From PNKC01 sp038323265 (GTDB taxonomy: Bacteria > Chloroflexota > Dehalococcoidia > Tepidiformales > Tepidiformaceae): a stretch of 5,982 nt of DNA. This document shows positions 1 to 5,669 of this stretch, piece after piece. The DNA lies in the NCBI GenBank assembly GCA_038323265.1, contig JBBQGT010000162.1, positions 1 to 5,982 of the forward strand, in the 5' to 3' direction. The translations under genes were made by a program, and so were the position numbers. Numbering within the stretch: the stretch's first letter is position 1; each line of letters begins with the position of its first letter. A model generated the notes under the pieces. It had not been told where the DNA came from and ran no database searches. It worked only from the letters and a program-made list of their open reading frames with translations.

Positions 1-2634
1 TGTGTGACGGCCGACACCAGCGACGTCATCGTCAAGACGCTGGCCAACGGCACCGCGGTAATTGACCTCGATGCTGGCGAGTCGGTCACGTGCACCTACA
101 CGAACACCAAGCTCGGAAAGATCATCACCACCAAGGTGACCGTCCCCGCGAGCGACACGACAACCAGCTTCGACTTCGACCCGAGCTGGAGCGCGACTAA
201 CTTCCCGCTAACCAACACCGGCACGCCGAAGGACAGCGGGTTCCTCACTCCAGGCCCTTACACCGTCACGGAACTGCCGAAGAGCGGCTGGGATCTCACG
301 GGCGTGTCTTGCGACAACGGCACCACCACCAACGGCGGAACGATCAATCTCGCCGCCGGCCAGATCGTGCATTGCACGTTCACCAACACCAAGCGCGGCT
401 CGATCACGATCGTGAAGGACGTTGTCCCGAACGATGCGGCCGCTTCATTCAACTTCACAATCGACGGCCCGGGCGAACTGGTTGATGGCAACCGCACCGT
501 CAACGGCCTTACCGAGGCTGCTGGCGGCCACCCTGAAACCAACCTCCTGCCCGGTGCCTACACCGTCGGCGAGGATGGCAACACCGGTTATTCGACAACC
601 GTGAGCTGCACGAACAACGCCACTGGCTCCACTTCGGCGAGCTTCGACCTGGCGGCTGGCCAGGATGTGACGTGCACGTTCGTCAACTCCCGGCTCGGCA
701 CACTCCGCATCATCAAGGACGCCGTCCCGAACAACGCTCAGGACTTCGCCTTCACAACCACCGGCGCAGGCCTCAGCGGCTTCAGCCTGGACGACGATGC
801 CGACGGCGCCCTCTCCAACACGAAGGTCTTCACAGGCCTCTCCGTTACTGCCGGCTCGAACGCCTACGACGTCACGGAAACGGCCTCTGTGGGCTGGGAC
901 CTCACCAACATCGTCTGCACCAACGCCGCCGGAAGCGCTGATGTTGTCTTTGGACTTCCAGAAGCGTTCGCCTTCGGAGACCTTTCCGCACACGTCGTCC
1001 TCCACGCTGGCGACGACATCACCTGCACCTTCACGAACACCCAGCGCGGCAAGATCATCACCACAAAGGTGACTGTCCCAGCCAGCGACACCACGACTGA
1101 GTTCGACTTCAACCCGGACTGGAGCGCCGATAACTTCACGCTGCTGAACGGCGGCTCGAACGACAGCGGCTTCCTGGCCCCCGGCACCTACTCGGTGGAG
1201 GAGTTGGCGAAGGCTGGCTGGGACCTCACCTCGAGCATCTGCTCGGACCAGAGCCCGGTGACCGCCATCGTCGTTTCCGCCGGTGAGACCGTCACCTGCA
1301 CGTTCACGAACACTCAGCGCGGGACGATTCAGGTGATCAAGCTCGACAACGTGACGGCCACCGATCCAGAGCGCCCGGCCATCTGGCACTTCACCATCAC
1401 CGGCCCAAACAACTTCAACGAAGCACGCACCATCGCTCTCGGCGGCGGTACGGCTACCATCACCAACGTCCCGCTCGGCGCCGGCTACTCCGTGGTCGAA
1501 ACCGAGGCCAAGGCTGGCGCCTGCCCCGTCCCGAACGAGACCGGCACCTACCGGACCACCGGGCCTGACGGAAGCCAGACCGTGACCGCAGGCAGCACCA
1601 TCACCTTCACCTTCACGAACAGCGAATGCGGCATCGTCCTGAGCACCGGCCGCCTCGTTATCAATAAGGTGAACGACCTCAACGGAAACCACATCCAGGA
1701 CGCTGGCGAACTTGGTATCGCTGGCTGGAGCTTCACCGTCCGGGGCCCGCAGTTCCCCGCGGGCGCCGTGTTCCTCACCGACGCCAACGGCCAGATCCTC
1801 GGCCTGGACGGCATCAAGACCGGAACCTACACGATCACCGAAGAGACGCGCCCCACTCACACCGCCATTGGCGTCGTTACCGACGACGACGCTCCGGTCT
1901 TCACTGCGGGCGCCATCTCAACAACCGTCAACCTCACCTTCCAGGACACGGACACGGCGACCTTCTACAACCGACCGAACGGTTCGATCGAAGTTACCAA
2001 GTCCACGTTCATCAGCACGGATGGCGGACCGAACGTCCCAGCTCCGTTCGACCTGGATGGCTGGCTTATCACCGTCAAGTCCGTGGCCTGTGGCATTAAC
2101 ACAAGCGCGCTAACGGGACTTGATGGCCGGGCAGTCTTCAACAACCTTCCGATCTCGTGCCACGACTATGTGGTGGCCGAGGACCTCACGCTCCCGGGCG
2201 CACCCGGTTACTTGCCAGTCGGACCGGCTTCGGTGAGCAGCATCACGCCTGGCAGCCCCGCTACCAAGGTCGCATTCACCAACCGCAAGGCGCAGGTGAC
2301 CCCGGCATGCACAAGCTGCGAGCCGATCATCATCAATACGCCAACCCCATCCGCAACGCCGACGAAGACGCCGACTAACACGCCAACGAACACGCCAACC
2401 AAAACGCCTGTGAAGGCTACCAACACGCCAGTTCCACCGACCCCGACGGTCAACCTCGTGGCCGGTGAGAAGACCCCTAACCCGCAGCCCACGCCGCTGG
2501 CCCCACGAACCGGAGAGGGCCTCGTCAACGGCGTGACCTCCTTCAATTCATTCCTCGCAATCCTCGGATTGCTGGGCATCGCCGCTGGCTTCCTCGTCGT
2601 CGGTCTCGGCCGCAAACGGCGCCGCCAGAGCTAG
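1..2634 (+). CDS. Modular cell-surface protein with CnaB/SpaA-like repeats, Thr/Pro stalk and C-terminal membrane anchor (5' partial)
   Basis: The frame is open from base 1, and the first codon (Cys) fits the first Cys of the repeat consensus, so the N-terminus and signal peptide lie outside the window. The GTG at base 4 is internal. The visible 877 residues comprise a repeat tail (1-37), four related modules (38-439), a more divergent one (440-549), an SdrD-B-like module (550-660), another CnaB-like module (661-763), a Thr/Pro-rich stalk (about 780-832), LAPRTG (833-838), a hydrophobic helix (851-870) and the tail RKRRRQS. Modules typically start with a strand ending in Lys, carry a Glu in a T-V-x-E type motif, and end in C-T-F-T-N-T. 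This is the layout of prealbumin-like pilin and adhesin domains. The likely role is an extended surface stalk or adhesin displayed outside the membrane; the ligand cannot be read. It stands alone and is followed by a terminator. The architecture is secure, the function is inferred. Confidence 0.88.
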   Translation, partial: CVTADTSDVIVKTLANGTAVIDLDAGESVTCTYTNTKLGKIITTKVTVPASDTTTSFDFDPSWSATNFPLTNTGTPKDSGFLTPGPYTVTELPKSGWDLTGVSCDNGTTTNGGTINLAAGQIVHCTFTNTKRGSITIVKDVVPNDAAASFNFTIDGPGELVDGNRTVNGLTEAAGGHPETNLLPGAYTVGEDGNTGYSTTVSCTNNATGSTSASFDLAAGQDVTCTFVNSRLGTLRIIKDAVPNNAQDFAFTTTGAGLSGFSLDDDADGALSNTKVFTGLSVTAGSNAYDVTETASVGWDLTNIVCTNAAGSADVVFGLPEAFAFGDLSAHVVLHAGDDITCTFTNTQRGKIITTKVTVPASDTTTEFDFNPDWSADNFTLLNGGSNDSGFLAPGTYSVEELAKAGWDLTSSICSDQSPVTAIVVSAGETVTCTFTNTQRGTIQVIKLDNVTATDPERPAIWHFTITGPNNFNEARTIALGGGTATITNVPLGAGYSVVETEAKAGACPVPNETGTYRTTGPDGSQTVTAGSTITFTFTNSECGIVLSTGRLVINKVNDLNGNHIQDAGELGIAGWSFTVRGPQFPAGAVFLTDANGQILGLDGIKTGTYTITEETRPTHTAIGVVTDDDAPVFTAGAISTTVNLTFQDTDTATFYNRPNGSIEVTKSTFISTDGGPNVPAPFDLDGWLITVKSVACGINTSALTGLDGRAVFNNLPISCHDYVVAEDLTLPGAPGYLPVGPASVSSITPGSPATKVAFTNRKAQVTPACTSCEPIIINTPTPSATPTKTPTNTPTNTPTKTPVKATNTPVPPTPTVNLVAGEKTPNPQPTPLAPRTGEGLVNGVTSFNSFLAILGLLGIAAGFLVVGLGRKRRRQS
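112..1317 (+). repeat. Four tandem CnaB-like modules (94, 99, 118 and 91 residues)
   Basis: Module boundaries are 112-393, 394-690, 691-1044 and 1045-1317. A fragment of a preceding module occupies 1-111. Each module carries, in order, a Lys at the end of strand one (K45, K139, K239, K356), a Glu (E91, E191, E293, E401), a Cys (C104, C203, C306, C414), a second Cys in a V-x-C-T-F type strand (C125, C225, C342, C433) and an Asn four residues later (N129, N229, N346, N437). Numbering takes base 1 as the start of residue 1. Modules 1 and 4 are the closest pair and share a 17-residue identical stretch (115-165 and 1048-1098). Modules 2 and 3 form a second subtype. Confidence 0.85.
1318..1647 (+). 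other. Divergent fifth CnaB-like module
   Basis: This 110-residue segment begins like the others (RGTIQVIKL), has the Glu motif (S-V-V-E-T-E) and ends in T-F-T-F-T-N-S, so the fold is probably the same. The terminal Cys of the C-T-F-T-N motif is replaced by Thr. The remaining cysteines sit elsewhere: one after A-K-A-G-A, and one just beyond the module end in S-E-C-G. It therefore breaks the regular two-Cys pattern of the preceding four modules. Confidence 0.65.
1648..1980 (+). other. SdrD-B-like module with a putative calcium loop
   Basis: The module opens GRLVINKVNDLNGNHIQDAG. The D-x-N-G-N-x-x-x-D-x-G-E pattern (D559, N561, N563, D567, E570) is the hallmark of SdrD B-like repeats, in which acidic and amide side chains bind calcium. 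It continues with a G-x-Y-x-I-T-E-E strand and closes with T-A-T-F-Y-N-R. No cysteines are present, unlike the preceding modules. Assignment to the family is from the motif; calcium binding is inferred. Confidence 0.7.
1981..2289 (+). other. Last CnaB-like module before the stalk
   Basis: The segment opens GSIEVTKS and ends V-A-F-T-N-R-K, matching the strand-one Lys and terminal Asn layout of the other modules, with V-A-E-D-L as the central Glu motif. It has two cysteines (in V-A-C-G and I-S-C-H-D), placed differently from the first four modules. It also contains a D-L-D-G-W segment like the start of SdrD-B modules, so it may be intermediate between the two types. Confidence 0.6.
2356..2415 (+). 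repeat. Five 12-bp tandem units encoding the Thr/Pro stalk
   Basis: Five consecutive 12-base units each start ACGCC and encode T-P-T-K, T-P-T-N, T-P-T-N, T-P-T-K and T-P-V-K. They form the core of a longer Thr/Pro-rich stretch (2338-2455). Such stalks are common in secreted and anchored proteins of Chloroflexota and other Gram-positive-type envelopes, and are often glycosylated. Because 12 is a multiple of 3, gain or loss of units would change stalk length without a frameshift. Confidence 0.85.
2497..2634 (+). other. C-terminal anchor: LAPRTG motif, membrane helix and basic tail
   Basis: Residues 833-838 read LAPRTG. A 12-residue spacer and a roughly 20-residue hydrophobic helix (851-870) follow, then RKRRRQS at the C-terminus. 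This three-part order matches a cell-wall sorting signal (motif, membrane segment, positive tail). The motif is not canonical LPxTG: it reads as APRTG, or as LAxTG with one extra residue. It could serve a sortase of altered specificity, or the helix may simply be a permanent anchor. No sortase gene is in the window. Confidence 0.65.
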
Positions 2635-2654
2635 CCGCCAAGTTCACTTCGATC

Positions 2655-2690
2655 GTCAGGAGGCCCCGAAAGGGGCCTTCTGACTGATTT
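2655..2690 (+). terminator. Intrinsic terminator after the surface-protein gene
   Basis: Bases 2655-2667 pair with 2672-2684 as a 13-bp stem with one G-T wobble, closed by a C(GAAA)G tetraloop of the stable GNRA class. The stem begins 20 bases after the TAG stop. It is followed by TGATTT, a weak T tract. The stem is GC-rich near the loop. It probably ends the surface-protein transcript and insulates the downstream VOC gene. Confidence 0.85.
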
Positions 2691-2767
2691 AGCGGAGGGC
2701 TCCCAAGTGGCTGTGGGGTGAACTCTTTGGCGCCCAATACCTCGCGCGGCGAATCGGCATCTACAAA

Positions 2768-2793
2768 TTGTCACAGCGCCGCCGCGCTATACT
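2768..2793 (+). promoter_or_regulatory. Putative promoter of the VOC gene (leaderless type)
   Basis: TATACT (2788-2793) matches the -10 consensus at five of six positions and ends 7 bases before the ATG at 2801. TTGTCA (2768-2773) resembles a -35 box, but the 14-base spacer is shorter than the usual 17. With this -10, transcription would start at or next to the ATG. No Shine-Dalgarno sequence is present. The TTG of the -35 box is in frame with the gene, which explains an apparent longer reading frame from 2768. Confidence 0.5.
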
Positions 2794-2800
2794 CACTCCC

Positions 2801-3226
2801 ATGCCCCCTCCCATTTTCACCGGCGTCCACTTTTGGGTCGCAGACATGGCTGCCACCCTGGCGTTCTACCGCGCGATTGGCTTCGCAATCCCTCCCGAAG
2901 CCGACGGAGAGGATTTCGTGAATTTCGACGCCGCCACCGGCGCGGGGTTCCAATTCGCCACACCCTCGCTGACCAACGGCTACCACGCCGGGTTCGAAGC
3001 ATCCTCGGAGCGCGGGGCGAGTTGCCTGCAGTTCAGCCTCCAATCCCGCGAGGCGGTCGATGCCCTGTACCAACAGTTGACGGGCGCCGGGTACGTCAGC
3101 CACCTCGAACCGATCGATGCGTTCTGGGGTGCGCGCTACGCCGAACTGCTCGACCCCGACGGCAACGCCGTGGGTTTCCACAGCCCGCGAGACCCCGATC
3201 GAGTGAGCCCTCCCCCCTTGAGTTGA
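2801..3226 (+). CDS. VOC-fold protein (glyoxalase/bleomycin-resistance/dioxygenase superfamily)
   Basis: The 141-residue product is a single VOC domain of normal length. It opens with G-V-H-F-W-V-A-D-M and then F-Y-R-A-I-G-F (residues 8-28), the first beta-alpha unit. It closes with W-G-A-R-Y-A-E-L-L-D-P-D-G-N (109-122), the second-half signature. His10 sits at the usual first metal position. The usual closing Glu after D-P-D-G-N (G-N-x-x-E) is Gly125, and no clear ligand is seen at the second-half position near residues 75-78. Metal catalysis is therefore doubtful, and the protein may instead bind a small molecule, as bleomycin-resistance relatives do. The ATG at 2801 is chosen because the fold starts at once and a -10 box lies just upstream. 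The gene ends in tandem stops (TGATGA). It is preceded by a terminator and followed by a 218-base gap, so it is probably monocistronic. Substrate is unknown. Confidence 0.85.
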   Translation: MPPPIFTGVHFWVADMAATLAFYRAIGFAIPPEADGEDFVNFDAATGAGFQFATPSLTNGYHAGFEASSERGASCLQFSLQSREAVDALYQQLTGAGYVSHLEPIDAFWGARYAELLDPDGNAVGFHSPRDPDRVSPPPLS

Positions 3227-3444
3227 TGACTCCGCATCCGCCGACCGAACATGCCAATGCCGGGGTCGCTCGGACGAAATGAAAAAAGACGTTACAACCG
3301 CTTGCATAGTCTGCTTAGCGCGTGCTAAAACTAGCGCGGGCCGAGCTGGACGGCGTGTCCGCTCCACACGTCCACCGGCCCTATAAAACCCTTCCCCCTT
3401 TCACCGCTCTCCAGACAGGCAACGGCTGCTGTACGCTTCTCTGC
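3227..3444 (+). other. 218-base intergenic region between the VOC and nitrilase genes
   Basis: I see no convincing gene or strong terminator here. It holds a short A-rich patch (3277-3288), a TATAAA hexamer (3382-3387) of unknown use, and the putative nitrilase promoter at its right end. A 35-codon open frame (3279-3386) has no ribosome-binding site and a low-complexity basic tail; it is not called as a gene. Reading frame continuity from 3322 into the nitrilase gene is probably accidental. Confidence 0.5.
3412..3437 (+). promoter_or_regulatory. Putative promoter of the nitrilase-like gene (leaderless type)
   Basis: TACGCT (3432-3437) fits the TAnnnT form of the -10 box and ends 7 bases before the ATG at 3445, the same distance as in the VOC gene. 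CAGACA (3412-3417) is a weak -35 match sharing GACA with the consensus, and is again 14 bases upstream of the -10. No Shine-Dalgarno precedes the ATG. The match is weak alone; the shared geometry with the VOC promoter raises it. Confidence 0.4.
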
Positions 3445-4998
3445 ATGCGGAAGCTCACCATCGCCTGTTGCCAGCTCCGCGCGTTTGATATCGAGGACGC
3501 CGAGGCTAACCTCCAAAACATCCTTCGCTCCCTCGACGAAGCTGGCGCGTCCGGAGCGGATCTGGTGTTGCTCCCGGAATGCTCTTACCCCGCCTATTAC
3601 CTCAAGGATCGCCAGCCGTACGCTCGGCCCGGCGTGCGGCCGTTTGCCGAAGTGGCCTCCCTCCTGGCCGCAAAAGCGAAGCAGCATGGCTACTGGCTGG
3701 CAGCCGGCCTCGTCGTGCCGACGGACTCCGGCCGGGTGACCAATAGCGGCGTCGTCTTCGGACCTGATGGCGAACGCCGCGGCCAGTACGACAAGAGCTT
3801 TCTCTGGCACTTCGACACCCAGTGGTTCGAACGGGGCGAAACGTTCTCCGTGTTCGACATGGGATTTGCCCGCGCCGGCATTCTGATCTGCGCAGATGGC
3901 CGTCTGCCCGAGATCGCCCGCTCGCTCGCCCTGAACGGCGCCGAAATCATCCTCGACCTGACCGCATGGGTTGCCTCGGGGCGAGACACAGCCACGCTTT
4001 CGAACATCCAGTGCGAGTACATGATGCCCGTCCGCGCGTTCGAAAACGGCGTCTGGGTAGCGGCCGCCGACAAGTGGGGTACCGAGGATGGCAGCATCGT
4101 CTACGCCGGCCGCTCTTGTGTGATCGACCCCTTGGGCGTGATCCGCGCCTCCGCACCGAGCGACAGCGAAACAGTTCTCGTCTACGAAATCGAGCCCATG
4201 CCACCCATGGAGCTCGTCCAGCGACGCCCGAGCCTCTACGGCGCGCTCACGCAGCCGACGGCCACGCTCCCGGTCACGCGGGTGCTCGAAGAACCACTCG
4301 TGCCGTCGCGCGAAAACCGCCGTGTTGCCGTTGCGCCCGGCCTTGAGACGTTCGATGCGCGGGCGATGGCAGCACGCTTCGAGGGCTTGCGGCTGCAGGA
4401 TGCCGACCTCGTGGTATTTCCCGGTATGGTTGCCGCCGATGGCTGGCAGGTGGACCTCTCGATCCTCGAATCTGCCGTCCAGGCGCTTGGCGGGATGCTG
4501 GCCTTTGGCGCAAGCACAAATGGTTGCATGCATGGCCGCTCGGCCACGCTCGTCACCCCTCAGGGTTCGCACGAACACATTGCCACGCATGGCAGAGGCA
4601 TCACGCTCGGCGAACTACCCTCGCCGGTCATCCCGTCGCCCGCCGGCAACGTGGCGCTACTCTGCGGCGACGAAGGCCTGGTTCCCGAAGTCGCCCGCTC
4701 TCTCACGCTCGAAGGGGCCGACATTCTCGCCTGGCCGCTCTTTTTCGCTGATCGTATGACCGAAGCCCTGGCACGTACGCGCAGCGACGAAAACAAGATC
4801 TATGTGGCCGCGGCGTGGCCCGGCGGTGGATTCGTTGTCGCGCCCAACGGCGCACTGGTGGCCGCTTCTCCAGACGGCAGCGGCGTGGCGATGACCGCCT
4901 CGGTTAACCGCGCAATGGCTCGCTGGAAGGACATGGCTCCAGGCACGCACGTCATCAACGACCGTCTCCCGGCGGCCTACGGTGCGCTCACTCGCTGA
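3445..4998 (+). CDS. Carbon-nitrogen hydrolase (nitrilase superfamily) with tandem nitrilase-like halves
   Basis: The 517-residue product is about twice the length of a usual nitrilase-superfamily amidase. The first half (about 1-275) has the full catalytic triad: Glu45 in L-L-P-E-C, Lys117 in Y-D-K-S and Cys149 in L-I-C-A-D-G-R-L-P-E. It also has R-A-F-E-N-G and the closing R-R-P-S-L-Y-G-A-L-T (Tyr265). It should hydrolyse a C-N bond in an amide, carbamoyl or nitrile substrate in the cytoplasm. The second half (about 292-517) repeats the pattern in decayed form and ends R-L-P-A-A-Y-G-A-L-T-R. The substrate cannot be read. The ATG at 3445 is chosen over the upstream GTG at 3322 because M-R-K-L-T-I-A-C-C-Q is the normal first strand and the 41 extra residues look unrelated. 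It faces the MBL gene tail to tail with 6 bases between stops. Confidence 0.88.
   Translation: MRKLTIACCQLRAFDIEDAEANLQNILRSLDEAGASGADLVLLPECSYPAYYLKDRQPYARPGVRPFAEVASLLAAKAKQHGYWLAAGLVVPTDSGRVTNSGVVFGPDGERRGQYDKSFLWHFDTQWFERGETFSVFDMGFARAGILICADGRLPEIARSLALNGAEIILDLTAWVASGRDTATLSNIQCEYMMPVRAFENGVWVAAADKWGTEDGSIVYAGRSCVIDPLGVIRASAPSDSETVLVYEIEPMPPMELVQRRPSLYGALTQPTATLPVTRVLEEPLVPSRENRRVAVAPGLETFDARAMAARFEGLRLQDADLVVFPGMVAADGWQVDLSILESAVQALGGMLAFGASTNGCMHGRSATLVTPQGSHEHIATHGRGITLGELPSPVIPSPAGNVALLCGDEGLVPEVARSLTLEGADILAWPLFFADRMTEALARTRSDENKIYVAAAWPGGGFVVAPNGALVAASPDGSGVAMTASVNRAMARWKDMAPGTHVINDRLPAAYGALTR
4318..4998 (+). other. Degenerate second nitrilase-like domain
   Basis: Residues 292-517 align with the first half without large gaps. 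D-A-D-L-V-V-F-P-G matches G-A-D-L-V-L-L-P-E, so the catalytic Glu is Gly327. The Lys segment is replaced by A-T-H-G-R-G, with His382 or Arg384 near the Lys position. V-A-L-L-C-G-D-E-G-L-V-P-E-V-A-R-S-L matches I-L-I-C-A-D-G-R-L-P-E-I-A-R-S-L, so the nucleophile Cys is kept as Cys407. The half is shorter than a complete domain and is probably not catalytic. It may act as a built-in dimer partner. Confidence 0.75.
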
Positions 4999-5004
4999 CG
5001 AGAG

Positions 5005-5622
5005 CTACGCCTTGGGCTCGAGCACCACGATCGTCATGTCCTGCGGAAGCTGTGTGCGCGAATACTGCACCTTCGGAAGCGGCTCGGGCTTTGAGCCGAC
5101 CTCTTTGAGAAACGTCTCGAGCGGCTGGAGGTCGCTGGTCTCCACTTCGGTCTTGTAATTCATCGGGATCGCTGCCCGTGGGTCCAGCTTAGTCATCACG
5201 TCCGCCGCTCCCGGCCCGCCCAGCGAGTTCATTCCGCCGGCGGGGAAGAGGAGGACGTCAACGTCCTTGATCTCGTCTATGCCCTGGGTGCTCGCGAGGC
5301 CCAGGTGGCCGATGCGGATGCCGTCGATCTCCAGCACGAAGATCACGTTGCGTCCGCCGTCCAGCCGTTTCGTGGCGATACCGGTGACCAGGATGCCGCC
5401 CATTTCGTACTCGCCAGGCGCGTCCAAGACGTGCGTATCCGCCGCCAGGCCCTCACGAAAGCTGTAGCCGGGGTCGTCCCGGTTACTGATTGTGACGATG
5501 TTCGCGGGCTGTTTGCCAATTACATAGCCGCTATCGGGCGGGCATGGATCAGTGAGCACGACGCCATCGCGGCCCTTCAATCGAAAACAGTTGCGGCCAA
5601 GCCAGGTAATCTCAACGGGCAT
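5005..5622 (-). CDS. MBL-fold protein of the Lactamase_B_3 / UlaG-like group, lacking histidine metal ligands
   Basis: The 205-residue product starts M-P-V-E-I-T-W-L-G-R-N-C-F-R-L and keeps D-P at 25-26, D-A-P-G-E-Y-E-M-G-G (67-76), I-G-H-L-G (104-108) and I-P-M-N-Y-K-T (152-158). These mark the small 'metal-dependent hydrolase' group of the metallo-beta-lactamase fold (COG2220 type). The ligands are missing. The family G-H-x-C-F is G-R-N-C-F, the H-x-H/D-H loop is S-N-R-D-D-P-G-Y, the H-L-G-D-x-x-H motif is H-L-G-L-A-S-T, and the late I-P-M-H is I-P-M-N. Only two histidines remain (64 and 106). It is probably a non-catalytic binding or structural protein. The ATG at 5620-5622 matches the family's usual start. 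It lies 47 bases downstream of the ketoacyl synthase gene on the same strand. Confidence 0.85.
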   Translation of the reverse strand: MPVEITWLGRNCFRLKGRDGVVLTDPCPPDSGYVIGKQPANIVTISNRDDPGYSFREGLAADTHVLDAPGEYEMGGILVTGIATKRLDGGRNVIFVLEIDGIRIGHLGLASTQGIDEIKDVDVLLFPAGGMNSLGGPGAADVMTKLDPRAAIPMNYKTEVETSDLQPLETFLKEVGSKPEPLPKVQYSRTQLPQDMTIVVLEPKA

Positions 5623-5628
5623 GGCTAA

Positions 5629-5634
5629 ATGTTA
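5629..5634 (-). promoter_or_regulatory. Possible -10 box of the MBL gene (leaderless type)
   Basis: On the - strand, TAACAT (complement of 5629-5634) fits TAnnnT and ends 6 bases before the ATG. No Shine-Dalgarno sequence and no clear -35 box are visible. The gene could instead be read from the ketoacyl synthase promoter. A second AT-rich hexamer, TATACC, lies about 12 bases further upstream. Confidence 0.3.
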
Positions 5635-5669
5635 GGACAGTTAGGCGGTATAGGCGCGAAGATCCGAGC

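Noticed and set aside
4..6. GTG as the start of the surface-protein gene
   Set aside because: The frame is open to base 1 and residue 1 (Cys) fits the repeat consensus, so this is an internal codon of a truncated gene.
445..1860. A 471-codon open frame on the - strand opposite the surface-protein gene
   Set aside because: It mirrors the codon pattern of the high-GC + strand gene, has no recognisable domain, and the + strand frame shows clear repeat modules.
2356..2415. 12-bp units as a CRISPR array or phase-variable tract
   Set aside because: No spacers are present, and the units are in-frame coding repeats of a Thr/Pro stalk; unit change would not switch the frame.
2768..2800. Upstream TTG extension of the VOC gene by 11 codons
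   Set aside because: The TTG belongs to the -35-like box, and the added residues precede a normal VOC start.
3279..3386. A 35-codon ATG frame with a C-x-x-C in the VOC-nitrilase gap
   Set aside because: No Shine-Dalgarno or -10 box at the right distance, a basic low-complexity tail and no recognised family. It could be a leader peptide, but nothing supports this.
3322..3444. Upstream GTG extension of the nitrilase gene by 41 codons
   Set aside because: The extension has no nitrilase similarity and would run through the putative promoter; the ATG at 3445 sits exactly at the family's first strand.
3331..4590. A 419-codon open frame on the - strand opposite the nitrilase gene
   Set aside because: Antisense shadow of a gene with a clear nitrilase triad; its translation has no family motifs.
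5016..5023. Palindrome GCTCGAGC near the convergent gene ends
   Set aside because: Eight bases with no loop, inside the MBL coding region; too short for a terminator or operator call.
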